DNA of 64,000 nucleotides from Marsupella aquatica. Taxonomy: Eukaryota > Marchantiophyta. Location: NCBI GenBank assembly GCA_973895155.1, contig OZ316896.1:22134001-22198000 (forward strand), written 5' to 3'. A program made the position numbers and the translations under genes. Below the pieces are notes generated by a model. That model saw nothing but the letters and a program-made list of their open reading frames with translations, made no database searches and was not told the origin of the DNA. Shown one piece after another: positions 41,597 through 53,000 of this stretch (position 1 is its first letter; each line of letters opens with the position of its first letter).

Positions 41597-44349
41597 TATG
41601 AACTGCACACATTGTTGTGTTTTGATGAATGGCAAAATGGAATCCCTACTTGCTGGGCCTTGACGGAATCCAAGGCAGAATCTGATTTGCGGATTGTACT
41701 TCAGGCTGTGAAAGGAGCTGTTGAACGAACAAGGACCGAAGTTCTCAGATTAGAGGACTTGTGGATGCCCTCAGCATTTCTTGTTGATTGTGCTGATGAA
41801 GAGCACAATGCCTTGATGTAAGAGACGTTCCTCATCCTCTTTGGTTTTATTTCCTTTTTCCTTTTTGCTTCATCCATGTGTTTTTTTGCTTAGTATGTCC
41901 TATATCCTTCCTTTGTATTATTTGATAACTATGGTCCACTTTTAGGCCCCTCTACAAAAACAGCATTTTTCTAGTTCGAATGTGAACTTAAGTTTCCGAG
42001 ATGAGGTCTCCTTCCCTTAAAACCCGTGTTTTCCCCATCATATTTTCCCTTTGTATTTTTTGCTCAGTTTGTCCCAAAACCCCCCACTTTGGAGCCAGTT
42101 TGGAAAAACTCCATTTTCTCGACCCTCTCCACTGGGGCCCATATTCACCCAATAGACTAAGAAGGACTCCCTGATTTCAAATCTGAACTTAGTTTTCCGA
42201 GATGAGGTCTCCTTCCCTTAAAACCCGTGTTTTCCTCATCATATTTTCCCTTTGTATTTTTTGCTCCGTTTGTCCCAAAACCCCCCCACTTTGGAGCCAG
42301 TTTGGAAAAACTCCATTTTCTCGACCCTCTCCACTGGGGCCCATATTCACCGAGTAGACTAAGAAGGATTCCCTGATTTCAAATTTGAACTTAGTTTTCC
42401 GAGATGAGGTCTCCCTTGATTGGTACAGTGATTTTGCAACCCCTACCCTCCCTCAAGTCTTTCATGTCCAACATGTCCCAAAACACCAAATAGTGGTTAT
42501 ACCTCAAGTGCCCCATATATACCCCCCTCATGACTTCCATACTTTGGCAGATCACTGTGGCCTGGAGTCCCTATCGTATTGTGTTTGTGGCATGTTCGGC
42601 GTGCCCAATACAAAAACATCTTGAAGAAAATTGCAGACCCAAATTCGAGGGCAGAGGTGAATAAGGAGTTGGGGAACATCATGGGGGCACTTGCAACAGG
42701 TACACCCTAAAGTGACTTTTCCTGGGATGTGCACTGAGGAGGTCATTTTTGGCAGTGTTTGGTGCCAGGTTTTGCTGCACACTTAAGAAGGTTGGAAATT
42801 TGATTGTTTTGCAGATGCTGTGAACATGTCCCATAATTTCATGAGAAAGTGGATTGGCAATCATAAGGACTTTGTTGCATACTAGAAAGAGTGGCACCAC
42901 AGGGTCACGGAGAGGTGGGTGCAAAATTTTCGGAAGTTCAAACATGCCAACCAGGACACCAATGGAGCAGTTGAGCGGTGGCATGCTACTCTTAAGTTGC
43001 ACTTGAGGACAGAGAAGCCTTTCAAGCTAGGCAGGAAGGTTGTGTGGCTAGTGACACAACTAGTGAATGAGCTAGAACATTTCTTTTGGTGCTTGTCATG
43101 TATGAAGTGGCAAGGCAGGGTGAGAAACAAGAACATTGAGAACTATGTGTGGTCGGCTATTCTTAGAGCCAGGGGAATCCCAGATGGTGATGTTACTTTC
43201 TTCATTGACAGTAGAACAGCAATGGTGAAGTCTCAGACACCACCAAAGACAAATACTCACATACTGGAGAACTACGATAGTGAAGACTGTGTTTGCACTT
43301 GTGATACCTCAATCCAGGGGAACACTTGCAAACATCAAGTGAAGATTCTGAGTATGAAGGGGATGACAGAAATTGACATCTTGCAACGATTTGGCACACG
43401 TTTTGGTAGCATGGTGGCACCGACTTGCACGTTTGAGAGACCTGCATTTGGCGAATTGTTTGAGGACGTGGAACTTCCTCCGTGTTTCAACATCACTCTC
43501 CCCATGGACAATACTGATGGAGGAGATGAAAACTCTACAAGGACTGGGGAAGGCAGAGGGGATCATGCTGTGGAAGCATTTACGGACGACGATTTCAGAG
43601 AAGTTGTGCTCGACACACTTGCGAATTGTGATGGAGACCTCAATATGAGAAGTATTGCAATGACAAAACTAAAAAATTGGAGGCATGACGTGAGGAATAT
43701 CGTGGCACGAAATGCAAGGAAGCGTGATCGTGACTTCCGGAGTGCAAAGGCGAGGACCTTGAAGCGAATAGACCCAGACAACAGCCAGAAAAGGCACCTC
43801 AGCATTGTTGATAATATTTACAGAGGACAAAAGCGGCCATTGGCTAAGAGGCTGACAAAAGAACAAAAGGAAGTCATCGAGAAGGAGAATGCGGAGCGAA
43901 TGGCATTGCCCTTAAAAAAGGTCATGGTGGTGAAGGAAAGCACTCAAGAGTTTTTGGATAGGGCAGCAAAAGACCACAACACTGGGGGTAAACAGATTCG
44001 CAGGATTAAGCAGAAGGTAATTGTGATGCAAGACGACACAGCAGTTCCCAAAAAGGCAAAGAAGGGAAAAGCGAATGCCACAAAACCAAAGCAATCAATG
44101 GCTGTCAACACAACAGTCATGCAAGGTCCTACTCCAAATAACAGTGGCAGCCCATTCCAGGTTCTAGATTTGAATGTGCCCATTGCCAATTCCATTGATG
44201 GTGTCAATCTCACAATGGGCAGACATTCAATGTTACAGTTAAGTCCGGCAGCGCCTTGCAGAATGTGTATGATCTTCTATACTGGAACGCATACAGTTTG
44301 TGCAACCAGAGTCAGGTGGCCGATGACAAGGAGAATTAGCAGAATGTAA
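41597..44349 (+). pseudogene. MULE-type transposase with SWIM zinc finger, arm 2 copy
   Basis: Three exons splice in phase: 41597-41817 (donor GTAAGA), 42551-42699 (after TTTGGCAG; donor GTACAC) and 42815-44349 (after TTGTTTTGCAG). The joined frame gives the MULE core (YELHTLLCFDEW, FLVDCADEEHNAL, then GVPIVLCLWHVRRAQ). It continues through MSHNFMRKWIGNHKDF into a SWIM finger (CVCTCDTSIQGNTCKH) and a basic tail with many Lys/Arg. An in-frame TAG at 42883-42885 falls where FVAYWKEW would be expected, so a TGG to TAG change is likely. The exon with the first catalytic Asp is missing, with a Helitron array just upstream. The last 286 bp lie past the point where arm 1 can be compared. Confidence 0.78.
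41974..42413. repeat. 202-bp tandem duplication in the SWIM-gene intron (arm 2 copy)
   Basis: Reflection of 1651-2090. It lies between exons 41597-41817 and 42551-42699. Confidence 0.9.
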
Positions 44350-44954
44350 ACCCTGCAGTTTGAAGCATGTAGTAGAATGCTTGATCTCAATCTGAAATGT
44401 TGAAGAAACAAACTTCTTTACTGAAATAGGAATCAAAAGTCAACCCGTGTATGAAACAACTTACATGGAAGCTTTTGAGTACATAAAAAACATCACTATT
44501 GTCTGCACACTTGTATGCAAAAACGCTTTCCCCTTTGATTACTGAATGGCATCTAAGTAGGACTTTCTCAAAATATCTGTCTACCTCTACCCCTGCCGCT
44601 ACGAGGTGGAAGACGTCTTTTGCCAGAGGTCGGGTGTGGCAGGGCCGGTGGTGATTCAGTCTGAGTAAGGTTGATGGGCTGTTCCATTGTGCCACGGGAG
44701 GACTCCGTTGTGGAAGGCAAATCACATGACAATGGCTCGCTTCCATTCTTGTTTTGCGCCATGCGGTCAGGGTGATTAGGAGGTTGATACATGGGCGAGG
44801 GGCACAATCATATTCCGCTTCATTGGGTCCATCCGAATCATCATGGATATCCACCTCCAGTTCTCCCTCTCAAAATGTGATAACAGTCAGTCGACAGAAT
44901 CAAAGTTGCAGCGTTCACAAACCAACATCTGAATAGTGTAAAAGCAGAAGTAAA

Positions 44955-45575
44955 CTAAATGCCAAAGGAGATAGGGAGTACATGTGCGACCGTTGTCTCA
45001 TGCGAATAATCTGGAAATGCTTTACGATGAGCCTGGTAGAAGTTGTCCCAAATCCTCTGCAATGTACTGACTTTGTGATCTCGTTTCCAAATTTCATAAG
45101 TTGTTTGGGCAGCAACCTTCTGCTCTTTCAATTCACTGCTGGACTCCCACTGCAACACCTTTTTCTGTGCTTCGATCCACAACAGGGCAAGGTCTGAATG
45201 TTTCCGTAGGATGACCTTAGTAGGTTCATCCATATTGTCATACCTTTGCGCTGTAATGGGGGCGCCCAGAGCATGGCAGGCCACATTGAGGTGCAACTGT
45301 GAGAAGTAACCTTCGCTGCCAATTTGTTGGTCAGTGGCATTGACCAACTCAGACACCCGGGGAAGCCATTCAGACAGCAAGTTACTAGTCCCAGCCTTAC
45401 GAATTAGAGATCTCAACTGACGAAATGCCTTCTTATCTAACAAACAATCCCAAGCATGCATCTGCAACTCCTGAAGGACTACATGCTTCATACACTCTAT
45501 GATTGGAGGCAACACCCCAGGATTTGGAGGCGCTGGCCTGACTGGGAAGGCCAGGCTCGGGGGTTTCACTTCCAC
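44955..45575 (-). CDS. Exon-like ORF of unknown function
   Basis: A 206-codon open frame with no ATG at its 5' end (GTG at 45575), so probably an internal or terminal exon. The product is mostly helical with a Pro-rich start (PVRPAPPNPGVLPP) and segments such as HAWDCLLDKKAFRQLRSL and TYEIWKRDHKVSTLQRIWDNFY. It lies on the same strand as the ORFs at 45802-46146 and 46839-47369 and could belong with them in one gene. Family not recognised. Confidence 0.4.
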   Translation of the reverse strand: MEVKPPSLAFPVRPAPPNPGVLPPIIECMKHVVLQELQMHAWDCLLDKKAFRQLRSLIRKAGTSNLLSEWLPRVSELVNATDQQIGSEGYFSQLHLNVACHALGAPITAQRYDNMDEPTKVILRKHSDLALLWIEAQKKVLQWESSSELKEQKVAAQTTYEIWKRDHKVSTLQRIWDNFYQAHRKAFPDYSHETTVAHVLPISFGI

Positions 45576-45801
45576 AAAAATGGCACATCACGTGCGACAA
45601 AGGATAGGGTCGTTTTATTGGTTTGAAGGGAAGACTTAAGAATTTTTGTAGAAGAACAATAAGGTCTTTTAAATTCAATTTTGAGACTTATAAGAACATT
45701 AGGGTCTTTCTAACCAAATTTTTGGAATATTCCAAGAATATTCCAACTTTATAGGGGTTGAAAAATAATATTTTTTTCTTGCATTTTAGGGGGTCCGAGG
45801 C

Positions 45802-46146
45802 CTAAAAACGTCGCAGGGGATGGGGAGGCATCCATATAGTGAGAGAGGCCAGGTTTGCCTTAGCATTTATGCAAGAGCGAACGTAGATTTTCCTGAGAGT
45901 CCACATGTCTTTCACCCTGGCGGTCAGTGTCCAAACAGGATCGCGCCACAACTCCTTATTTTGCTTCTCAAAAAAATGCAGGCGAACATGGTGTTCCATC
46001 CTACCTACGTACTTATATTTTTGGCGACAAGAACCCATTGCACGTACAAAGAACCTGTGATAACCCACTCTATCCTTAACCTTGGTGTAACGGAAGCCCT
46101 CAATGGCGAGACGCTCTTCCAAGTCAGGACTCCCTTCACGTGACAT
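45802..46146 (-). CDS. Exon-like ORF of unknown function, 114 aa
   Basis: ATG at 46146 and a stop at 45802. The product is basic and rich in aromatic residues (FRYTKVKDRVGYHRFFVRAMG, HHVRLHFFEKQNKELW), which looks protein-like rather than random. No family recognised. Confidence 0.35.
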   Translation of the reverse strand: MSREGSPDLEERLAIEGFRYTKVKDRVGYHRFFVRAMGSCRQKYKYVGRMEHHVRLHFFEKQNKELWRDPVWTLTARVKDMWTLRKIYVRSCINAKANLASLTIWMPPHPLRRF

Positions 46147-46838
46147 TCTAATTCACAAGCAATGGCAGAGTTGAAGAAATCTTCGAAGCAGAGTGACGAC
46201 ACAAAATGAGAAGGTGCAGCTATGGCAGTGCCATACATATTGCGTGTATACTACACAGGCAATGGGACTGGCCTGGCACCACAGCTAACACAGAATGTGT
46301 GAAGCTAATACATTCAAAATCTGCTCCTGAAAAATCGGTAGTCAGCTACATTTTTGGATAGTCAATTACAGCTATGGCGGCCGCTGCCGGAAGACTCGGC
46401 CCTTCATGCCAAAAGACCTAATCGCTAGAGTACATGGACGTGGCCCAAACAACGTATGAAATATAGGAACGAGAACACTGAACTGAACGCTTCGGGTGGG
46501 CGTTTTCCATTTGAGCATAGAAACCATAAACACTTAACTTGAAATTCATTCATAATGATGCGGAAATGAGGCACTTCAACAAAGTTTCTCTCTATTTCCA
46601 TACAGACCATTGGCTCCTAAACTTGTTGAATTCTATGGAAGCCCTACTCAGTTTTGTCAATTTCTATGGACTGCAGAAGCGACTCCATTTCCTTCACCCT
46701 TGCTTTCAAAACCTGCAAATCGGATGGATCAAAGGAGCTGCTAGATGCACGGCCAGGAGTTGGTGACACAGCAGTGGGTTGCACTTGAGAATCTACATCT
46801 TCTCGGGCGAGCCTTGGGCACACTGATTTTTGACGTGA

Positions 46839-47369
46839 TCAAGGCGTACGACGCGCAAAAACAATTCCTTCCCTTAAAAATGACAATCGTTGGATGATAG
46901 CACCATGATCCTGCACACGAACTACAATTTCAACAAATGGCATCTTGTCAATAGTGCCTCGAACCATCGTGACTTGAGCATCCTCCTCCAACAAGCTAAA
47001 ATCACCTGCACTCATATTCTTGAGCAAGGCCCGTCCTGCTTCAAACACAGTGGCACGCAACGGGGGGCAATCTTCACCAACTCCACGATCCACGAGAAAC
47101 ACATCGAACCTAAACTGATCCATCCAACATCCTGTGTCCATTGAGTTATGCCCACATTTGTAAGGTCCTTCAATTGTTTTCAAACATGTAGTATTCTTCT
47201 TCTCATTGATGTTGGTACAAGCCAGATAGTTAAACTTCCTGGGATAAGAATATGGCACATCGAAGTTGACAATGTACCCTGAAATTGGACCGAATGTCAC
47301 AAACAGGCCACCCCTCATAGCTCTATGAATTTCTCTTATCGAAGAATCTTCGCCCGCCTCCATTGACAT
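46839..47369 (-). CDS. RPA70 C-terminal-domain-like OB-fold protein, 176 aa
   Basis: ATG at 47369, stop at 46839. Residues about 30-150 follow the DNA-binding domain C of replication protein A large subunit. There is a Cys-rich zinc-ribbon-like part (C51, C62, C72, H74, C81), then QFRFDVFLVDRG and LRATVFEAGRALLKNMSAGD, where RPA has the strand pair and the LLG-SA helix. RPA70 is much longer, so this is a single-domain relative, a gene fragment, or an RPA-type protein of the kind plant Helitrons carry. Helitron-like repeats begin about 600 bp to its right, but no Rep/helicase is seen. Assignment is by motif only. Confidence 0.5.
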   Translation of the reverse strand: MSMEAGEDSSIREIHRAMRGGLFVTFGPISGYIVNFDVPYSYPRKFNYLACTNINEKKNTTCLKTIEGPYKCGHNSMDTGCWMDQFRFDVFLVDRGVGEDCPPLRATVFEAGRALLKNMSAGDFSLLEEDAQVTMVRGTIDKMPFVEIVVRVQDHGAIIQRLSFLREGIVFARRTP

Positions 47370-47965
47370 GATTCAATTCAGAGAATGGCAAATTGTACGC
47401 AGGTTTCTGATCTACCTCTCGATGTGTTCCACATTGACATCTTTCAAAATTGTCACTGTTCTCTTTGAAAACGCGAGGAACAGTCAAAATTTGAAATGTA
47501 TGATTGCACGTGTTTCAGGGTAAATTGCCCACGCATTGGCATCCTTGGGCCGTTGATGGTCCAAGTGTGACACATCCAGACCGTCAATGACATTGCTTCT
47601 TCGAGAAGACTCTTCAGCCACTACAGGACATATGGGGACCGTCGATTCCCTAAAGGAGAACCGATGAGGCCCGTCGATTCCCTCAACAAAAGCATAATAC
47701 AATCTCAGCCTTTGAAGTCCCCTCATTAGATCTGGACCGTTGACCCTAATCAACACTCATCAGCGATCCCAACCGTCACCCGAAATCTCCCAGGACCAGC
47801 CTTTCAGACCCGCTGCGGTCACAGGGTCTGGTTTGACACTATTCACTACCGAGGCACTATTCACAACCCTACTTACACAGCACTGCCGGCAGCTACCGTA
47901 GATCATCGACTGCACCAACGACAATATTAATTACGAATCTCGTTACTTGTAGGAGGAAATGTATA
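47370..47965. other. Interval with nothing recognised
   Basis: Contains short repeats of CCGTCGATTCCCT (near 47640 and 47670) and no convincing gene. Confidence 0.45.
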
Positions 47966-48676
47966 TCAAGAACTATAATACAAGGTTGCGCCTTTTTATG
48001 CAGTGGTCATCATTTGAATTTGAAGGGCACAAAAATCAAAGAATCTGACAAACAAAAGGAATGAACCAAAATTGAATAATGTTTAGTGTGAAGTAAAGAG
48101 TGCACGTTTTCCAATCAAGAAATAAAGGGGAATGCCAGGAATACCAATGCACAATAATCAAATACTTTCTGGACATATAAGTATAGTACTATCAATGCAT
48201 AGGAAACCATCCATGCATAGACATAGTACTTTCCATACCTAGACATTCATATCAAGTACCCCCATGATAATCTATGTCAATTACAAATTAACTCCTATAA
48301 TACACGCTTGCGCCACTTTTTGAAGTGGTCTGTCATTCAAAATTTACATTTCCAAGCCAAGTGAAAGAAATCAAATATGCAAAGCAAAGCTTAAGAGAAC
48401 AAATAAAAATAAACCCACAGCAAAATATGAAGGGAGCAGAATACTTCTTGATATTCCTCATCACTTTAGCAGGTAAAGTACTTCCTTTTGATGCCATCAT
48501 AGTATTCAAAAATACACTCTTTTATCTAATCCCTCCCAGGCCATTGTCTTATTTGTATTGACCCTGCCTCAATGTACACCTGATGTGCATGCAATGCAAG
48601 GAAAGTGTATACATCCATTCACCGTGGTACTCATATGAATGAAATCATTTTATAAAAACAAATATACTTGGCAAAA

Positions 48677-48742
<66 letters not shown>

Positions 48743-48840
48743 TTGGATGAGATAACAAGGTGTTGGGGGCCAAACCACTCTTGGCTGGGGTGACAGGGTT
48801 TTGGGACACATATATAAAGGGACAACCACATTTGACAACA
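47966..48840 (+). repeat. Two Helitron-like 5' ends, truncated or nested
   Basis: At 47966, after A, sequence reads TCAAGAACTATAATACAAGG, then TTGCGCC and a GTGGTCATCATTTGAATTTG stretch. A second start near 48293 reads TCCTATAATACACGC and then TTGCGCC. The shared start motif and the A/TC context fit Helitron 5' ends. Matching 3' ends were not found before 48840. Confidence 0.45.
48678..48742. repeat. CT and AT microsatellite
   Basis: About 42 bp of (CT)n with one interruption passes directly into about 22 bp of (AT)n. Confidence 0.98.
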
Positions 48841-49536
48841 TCAAAAACTATAATAAGGTGTTGTGCCTTTTTTTTTGCCATGGTCATCATTTGAATTACA
48901 GGGCCAATTTGGGTGTAAGAATTCAGTATGGAAAAAAACCAAAGCAATAGAGACCAAAAATGGCCCTCACACCAGCTCCTGAGGTCAACTTCCATCTGAT
49001 TGCGGCAAAAGCACCGAGCGGAGGCAAGTAAAATGTTGTGTGTCCAGCCTCTACTACGAGTGGGGCGACCACCCTACCGCCTTGCTCCGCACACCAACCG
49101 TAGACTGCCGCATTCTTGCGGTCAACCTCCCACCACCCTCCTTCCCCAACCCGATTACCCGGGGCAGCCCTGCCTCGCCCCACTCTCCCCCTCTTCCCTT
49201 CTCCCCTGCCTGACTCTTTTTAACGACATATTTTTACTTGACATCTTCTTAACGATATCTGTCACATAACAACTTCTTTGGTGACACAACTTCTTTGTTT
49301 TAATGACATCTTCTTACTTGATGACATCGTTTACATAAAGACCTCTTTGGCGACACAACTTCTTTTTTTAATGACATCTTTTACATAACAACATCATTGG
49401 CAACACGACCCTGGACACGACCTCTATTTTCTTAACGATATCTTGGGACGACACGACCGGGAACACGACATCTTTTGTCTTAAGGACATCTTGGCCGACA
49501 CGACATCTTTTGTGCAACGCACGAGTATTGAGCTAG
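48841..49536 (+). mobile_element. Short non-autonomous Helitron candidate, about 696 bp
   Basis: It starts after A with TCAAAAACTATAATAAGG (48841) and ends GTGCAACGCAC (hairpin), GAGTATTGAG, CTAG (49533-49536) before T. These are the A/T insertion context, 5' TC and 3' hairpin plus CTRR of Helitrons. The 3' half (49210-49536) is the same minisatellite type as at 2690-3983. The LINE at 49539 inserted right at this 3' end. Confidence 0.6.
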
Positions 49537-50004
49537 TTTTTTTTTTTTTCAAACAAAAAAGGGGGGCGCGGAGACCCACCAAAAGCAGGCAGGGGAGCAA
49601 CAGCCACCCGAGCACGGCAAACAAGGAAGGGCCCAACACCCAGAGCCACACATGGCCCACGTAAAACTAACTAGTCGTCCCAAGGAACCCGGAACCACCA
49701 CCTGAAGTTGACATCAAAGTCATCACCGGAAGTAAAGGCCCTATTCTGTCTGTCAACAGTGTAAATCCTCATCATGTCCTGTGTGCTTCTAGTAGTGTCC
49801 AACCTAGTCGTTAAGTTCATGTTTTCAGTTTGCTTCCTTCTACTCATCAGTGGACCTTTCTTGTTTCTACTAGTGTTCCTTTTATTAGGTCTCATCCTCT
49901 TGAGCAGATCCCACCCGTCGTTGTTGCCATTGTTTCTCTCATTACAGTAGTCAGTGAGGTGTTCCTGACCAGTGTAGTCTTTTCTCTCTAGGTCAAGATG
50001 GTTC

Positions 50005-53000
50005 TTATGCATCATCTTCATCAGAGTTCATGGCACGAGGGCTGTCGATAGTCTCCCATGGCTTAAGAACCACCTGGAGTTGAGTGAGTGCCCGCCTTAG
50101 CTGTTTACGTTTTCTCTCCGAATGGCAGGAGTCCATCATAGTGGACAGATGGGTTTCCGTGTTCCTCAGTTCAACCCATCCGGGAAGACGCCCAAGGAAA
50201 TGGGAGTAAGTGGCTGCATTTCTCTCCTTCCAGATGCTCAAGCACATCTCCATGAGCAAGACCACTGGCCCTGGTTTCCTTTTATGCATCTTTAAAGCAA
50301 CCGTGATTGCTTCGTAGAGTGATCTTTGCGGTGTTCTGAGTGCATCCGCTTGCTATACCAATTGTTGTACCTCTCTCCATCTCACAGTAACCGTCCAGCA
50401 ATTGAAGAACAGATGTTCAGTGTGTTCGAATTGGCTCTTGCACCTACCACAAGTGCCGTCTGATACCTCCCAATGGCTCGCCCTGCCATTAGTAAAGAAG
50501 CCATGGTTCAGTAGTCTCCAAAGAAAAAATCTCACCTTGGGAAAAGACCAGCCTCCCCAGAGTTTCTTCCAGTATTGTTGCCAACATCTGGTCGTGCTAG
50601 TTTGGCCCCATCTTCGATTCAGCTGAGTAACGTCCAAATTCTTGGACCTGGAGCATTGTCCCCAAGTCCGAGTGGGGAAGCGCCAGCCTCTATTCCTTCC
50701 TCTCCAGTTCCACTGCCAACCGGCGCAGTCCTGTAATTGGCCAGTGTTGGTGACGTTACTCTGTTGAAGCTTGTTGTAGAACCTGTTGAATTCCGCATTG
50801 CCAATTGATCGAGTACTGCGAAGTTGCTTGCTGAGCTCCTCCTCGGTCACCCACCACCCCTGCTGAGTCCTGAGATTCTGCAGGCTCTTGATTCCTCTGT
50901 TTGAGAGGAATCTCCTCAAGTCAGTTTCCTGTTGCACGGTGACATGGTTGGACCGGAGGTATAGAAGAAGTATTTGTTCGACGGAGAGATGTCCTGGGAT
51001 CTGACCTTCCCCAAAGTTGAACTTCAGGTGCTGATTTTTGTTGGTCCATCCTTTTAGTAGACCCCTCAGCATCGGTGATCCCTGGATGTGTATCTCATTG
51101 TCGAGTAGTAGCGCTTCAATAGCAGTCCATCTTCGTCTCTCTTTCTTTCCAGGTCCAGACTTGAGGCTCTTCATGATGATCTCATACGCAATTTTCACCC
51201 ACTCACAGTCAGCTTGCATAATCAGTTTGGCGATATGTCGCATTTTTAGCGACTGGGCGTGCTCCTCAAAAGGCTGAATGCCCAAACCTCCATCCTCCTT
51301 AGGTTTAGCGATGACGTCCCAGGCAATCAGAGCTTTCTTGGATCCATTATTGGTTGTGGAACCCCACAAAAACTGTCGACATACTTTTTCCATCTCCTGG
51401 AAACCAGTCTTGTACAGAGAAAGAGACATCAGGTGGTATGTAGGTATTGCCCGGAGGACATGCTTGAGGAGAATAGATCTTCCCGCCATGGAGAGGCTCC
51501 TGTTGGTCCAGTGACACAACCGGCTCCTCAATTTTCCGACCAAAAAAGCTGCTTCATGTGATGGTCGAACCTTGTACCCAATCGGGCATCCAAGGTATTC
51601 AGTTATCTCCCCTTCCTTAGCAATTTTGCACCCGGTCTCCTGCAACCACTCAGGGTACTTCCCGTCCTGGAAGTAGATGGGAATGATCTTAGACTTCTGT
51701 ACATTTAATAGTGCACCTGAGACATTCTCATACTGTTGTACAATTTCTCTAGCCTTCCGGAATTCCCCCTCAGTTGCCGCTAAAAATAGCCCAGTGTCAT
51801 CAGCAAAGAGTTGGTGGCAAAGACTCTTGTTGTCAGAAAACTTCAGCCCATTCAGCTCCCCTGTTTCAATCTTACTCCTGCACAGAGCCATCAGTGGTTG
51901 GGTGGTAATAGCAAACAGTAGCGAAGATAGGGGGCAGCCTTGCCTCACTCCTCTGTTCAAATTTATCGGTTCGGTAAATCTCCCGTTGATGTGAACTTTG
52001 GATTGTGTGTGCTCCACCAGCCCCTTCACTAGGGTAATCACCTGGTTATCGAATTTCATAGCCCTCATCACAGCCCACAAGAAGGAATGAGCCACTCTAT
52101 CGTAAGCTTTAGCAAAGTCCAGTTTAAGAAAGATCAGAGGTTGCTTACTTGACGCAGCGTATTCTTGTGCCAACTTGAAGTTGAGGAGGTTGTCAAGAAT
52201 ATCCCTCCCTTCCAGAAAACCAGTTTGCTGAGGGTCAACTAATTTGTGTGCAACCTTCTTGATCCGATTGGCCATCAGCTTTGCAATTAGTTTTTCAGTC
52301 AGGGTTAGCATCGTCAGTGGCCTCCAATTACAGAGTTCCAAAACCTCAAGATTCTTAGGGATCAGTTTGATCACTCCGGCAGAAGCCCGGCTCGTGAGCT
52401 TCCCGTCCTGCCAAAAAACATGAATCATTTTCACACACGTTGGCTTCATGAATTCCCATCCCTTAATCAGCATTTCAGCGGTGACTCCGTCAATCCCTGG
52501 TGATTTCTCCTTGGGCAAATTGAAAACCATCTTCTCAATTTCCTCCTCGCTAGGGAGTTGGACAATCGCCTGATTCTCCTGAGCTGAGACCTCATCTTTG
52601 ATCAACCCTAGGACCTCATCCAGTGCAGAGTTGTGCATCTCAACTAGCGGATCAGCAGTGTATAGGTTCGAATAGAAGGCATGGATTTCGTTGAGGATGC
52701 TGCTTTCGTCCTCCGTCACCTCTCCGTTGGCTCTCTTCAGCCGTTTGATGCTCTCCTTTGCATGTTTTGCCTTCAATTGGTTAAAGAAATACTTGGTAGG
52801 GGCTTCTCCGAGTTTTAGCCATCGAACTCTGCTTTTCCGTCTCATCTTGATTGCATCCATTTTCGCCCTCTCCCTTGTGCTATCTTCAATTTTCCTGAGC
52901 TCATCCGGAAGAGCTGGAGAAGGATTGGTACACATCTCCACTCTCAGTCGCTGTAGCTCCTCTCCTGGCTGCATAGCATTTCTGTTTTCTATTCTTTTGC

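Larger units (their letters stand above)
34875..44063. repeat. Arm 2 of the long inverted repeat
   Basis: Reverse complement of 1-9189 with no indel seen and two substitutions noticed. Its inner end coincides with the outermost base of a solo Copia LTR. Its outer limit is unknown because arm 1 leaves the window at position 1. Confidence 0.97.

Noticed and set aside
47484-47756. 90-codon minus-strand ORF
   Set aside because: No domain or homologue recognised, and the DNA has short internal repeats; insufficient support.
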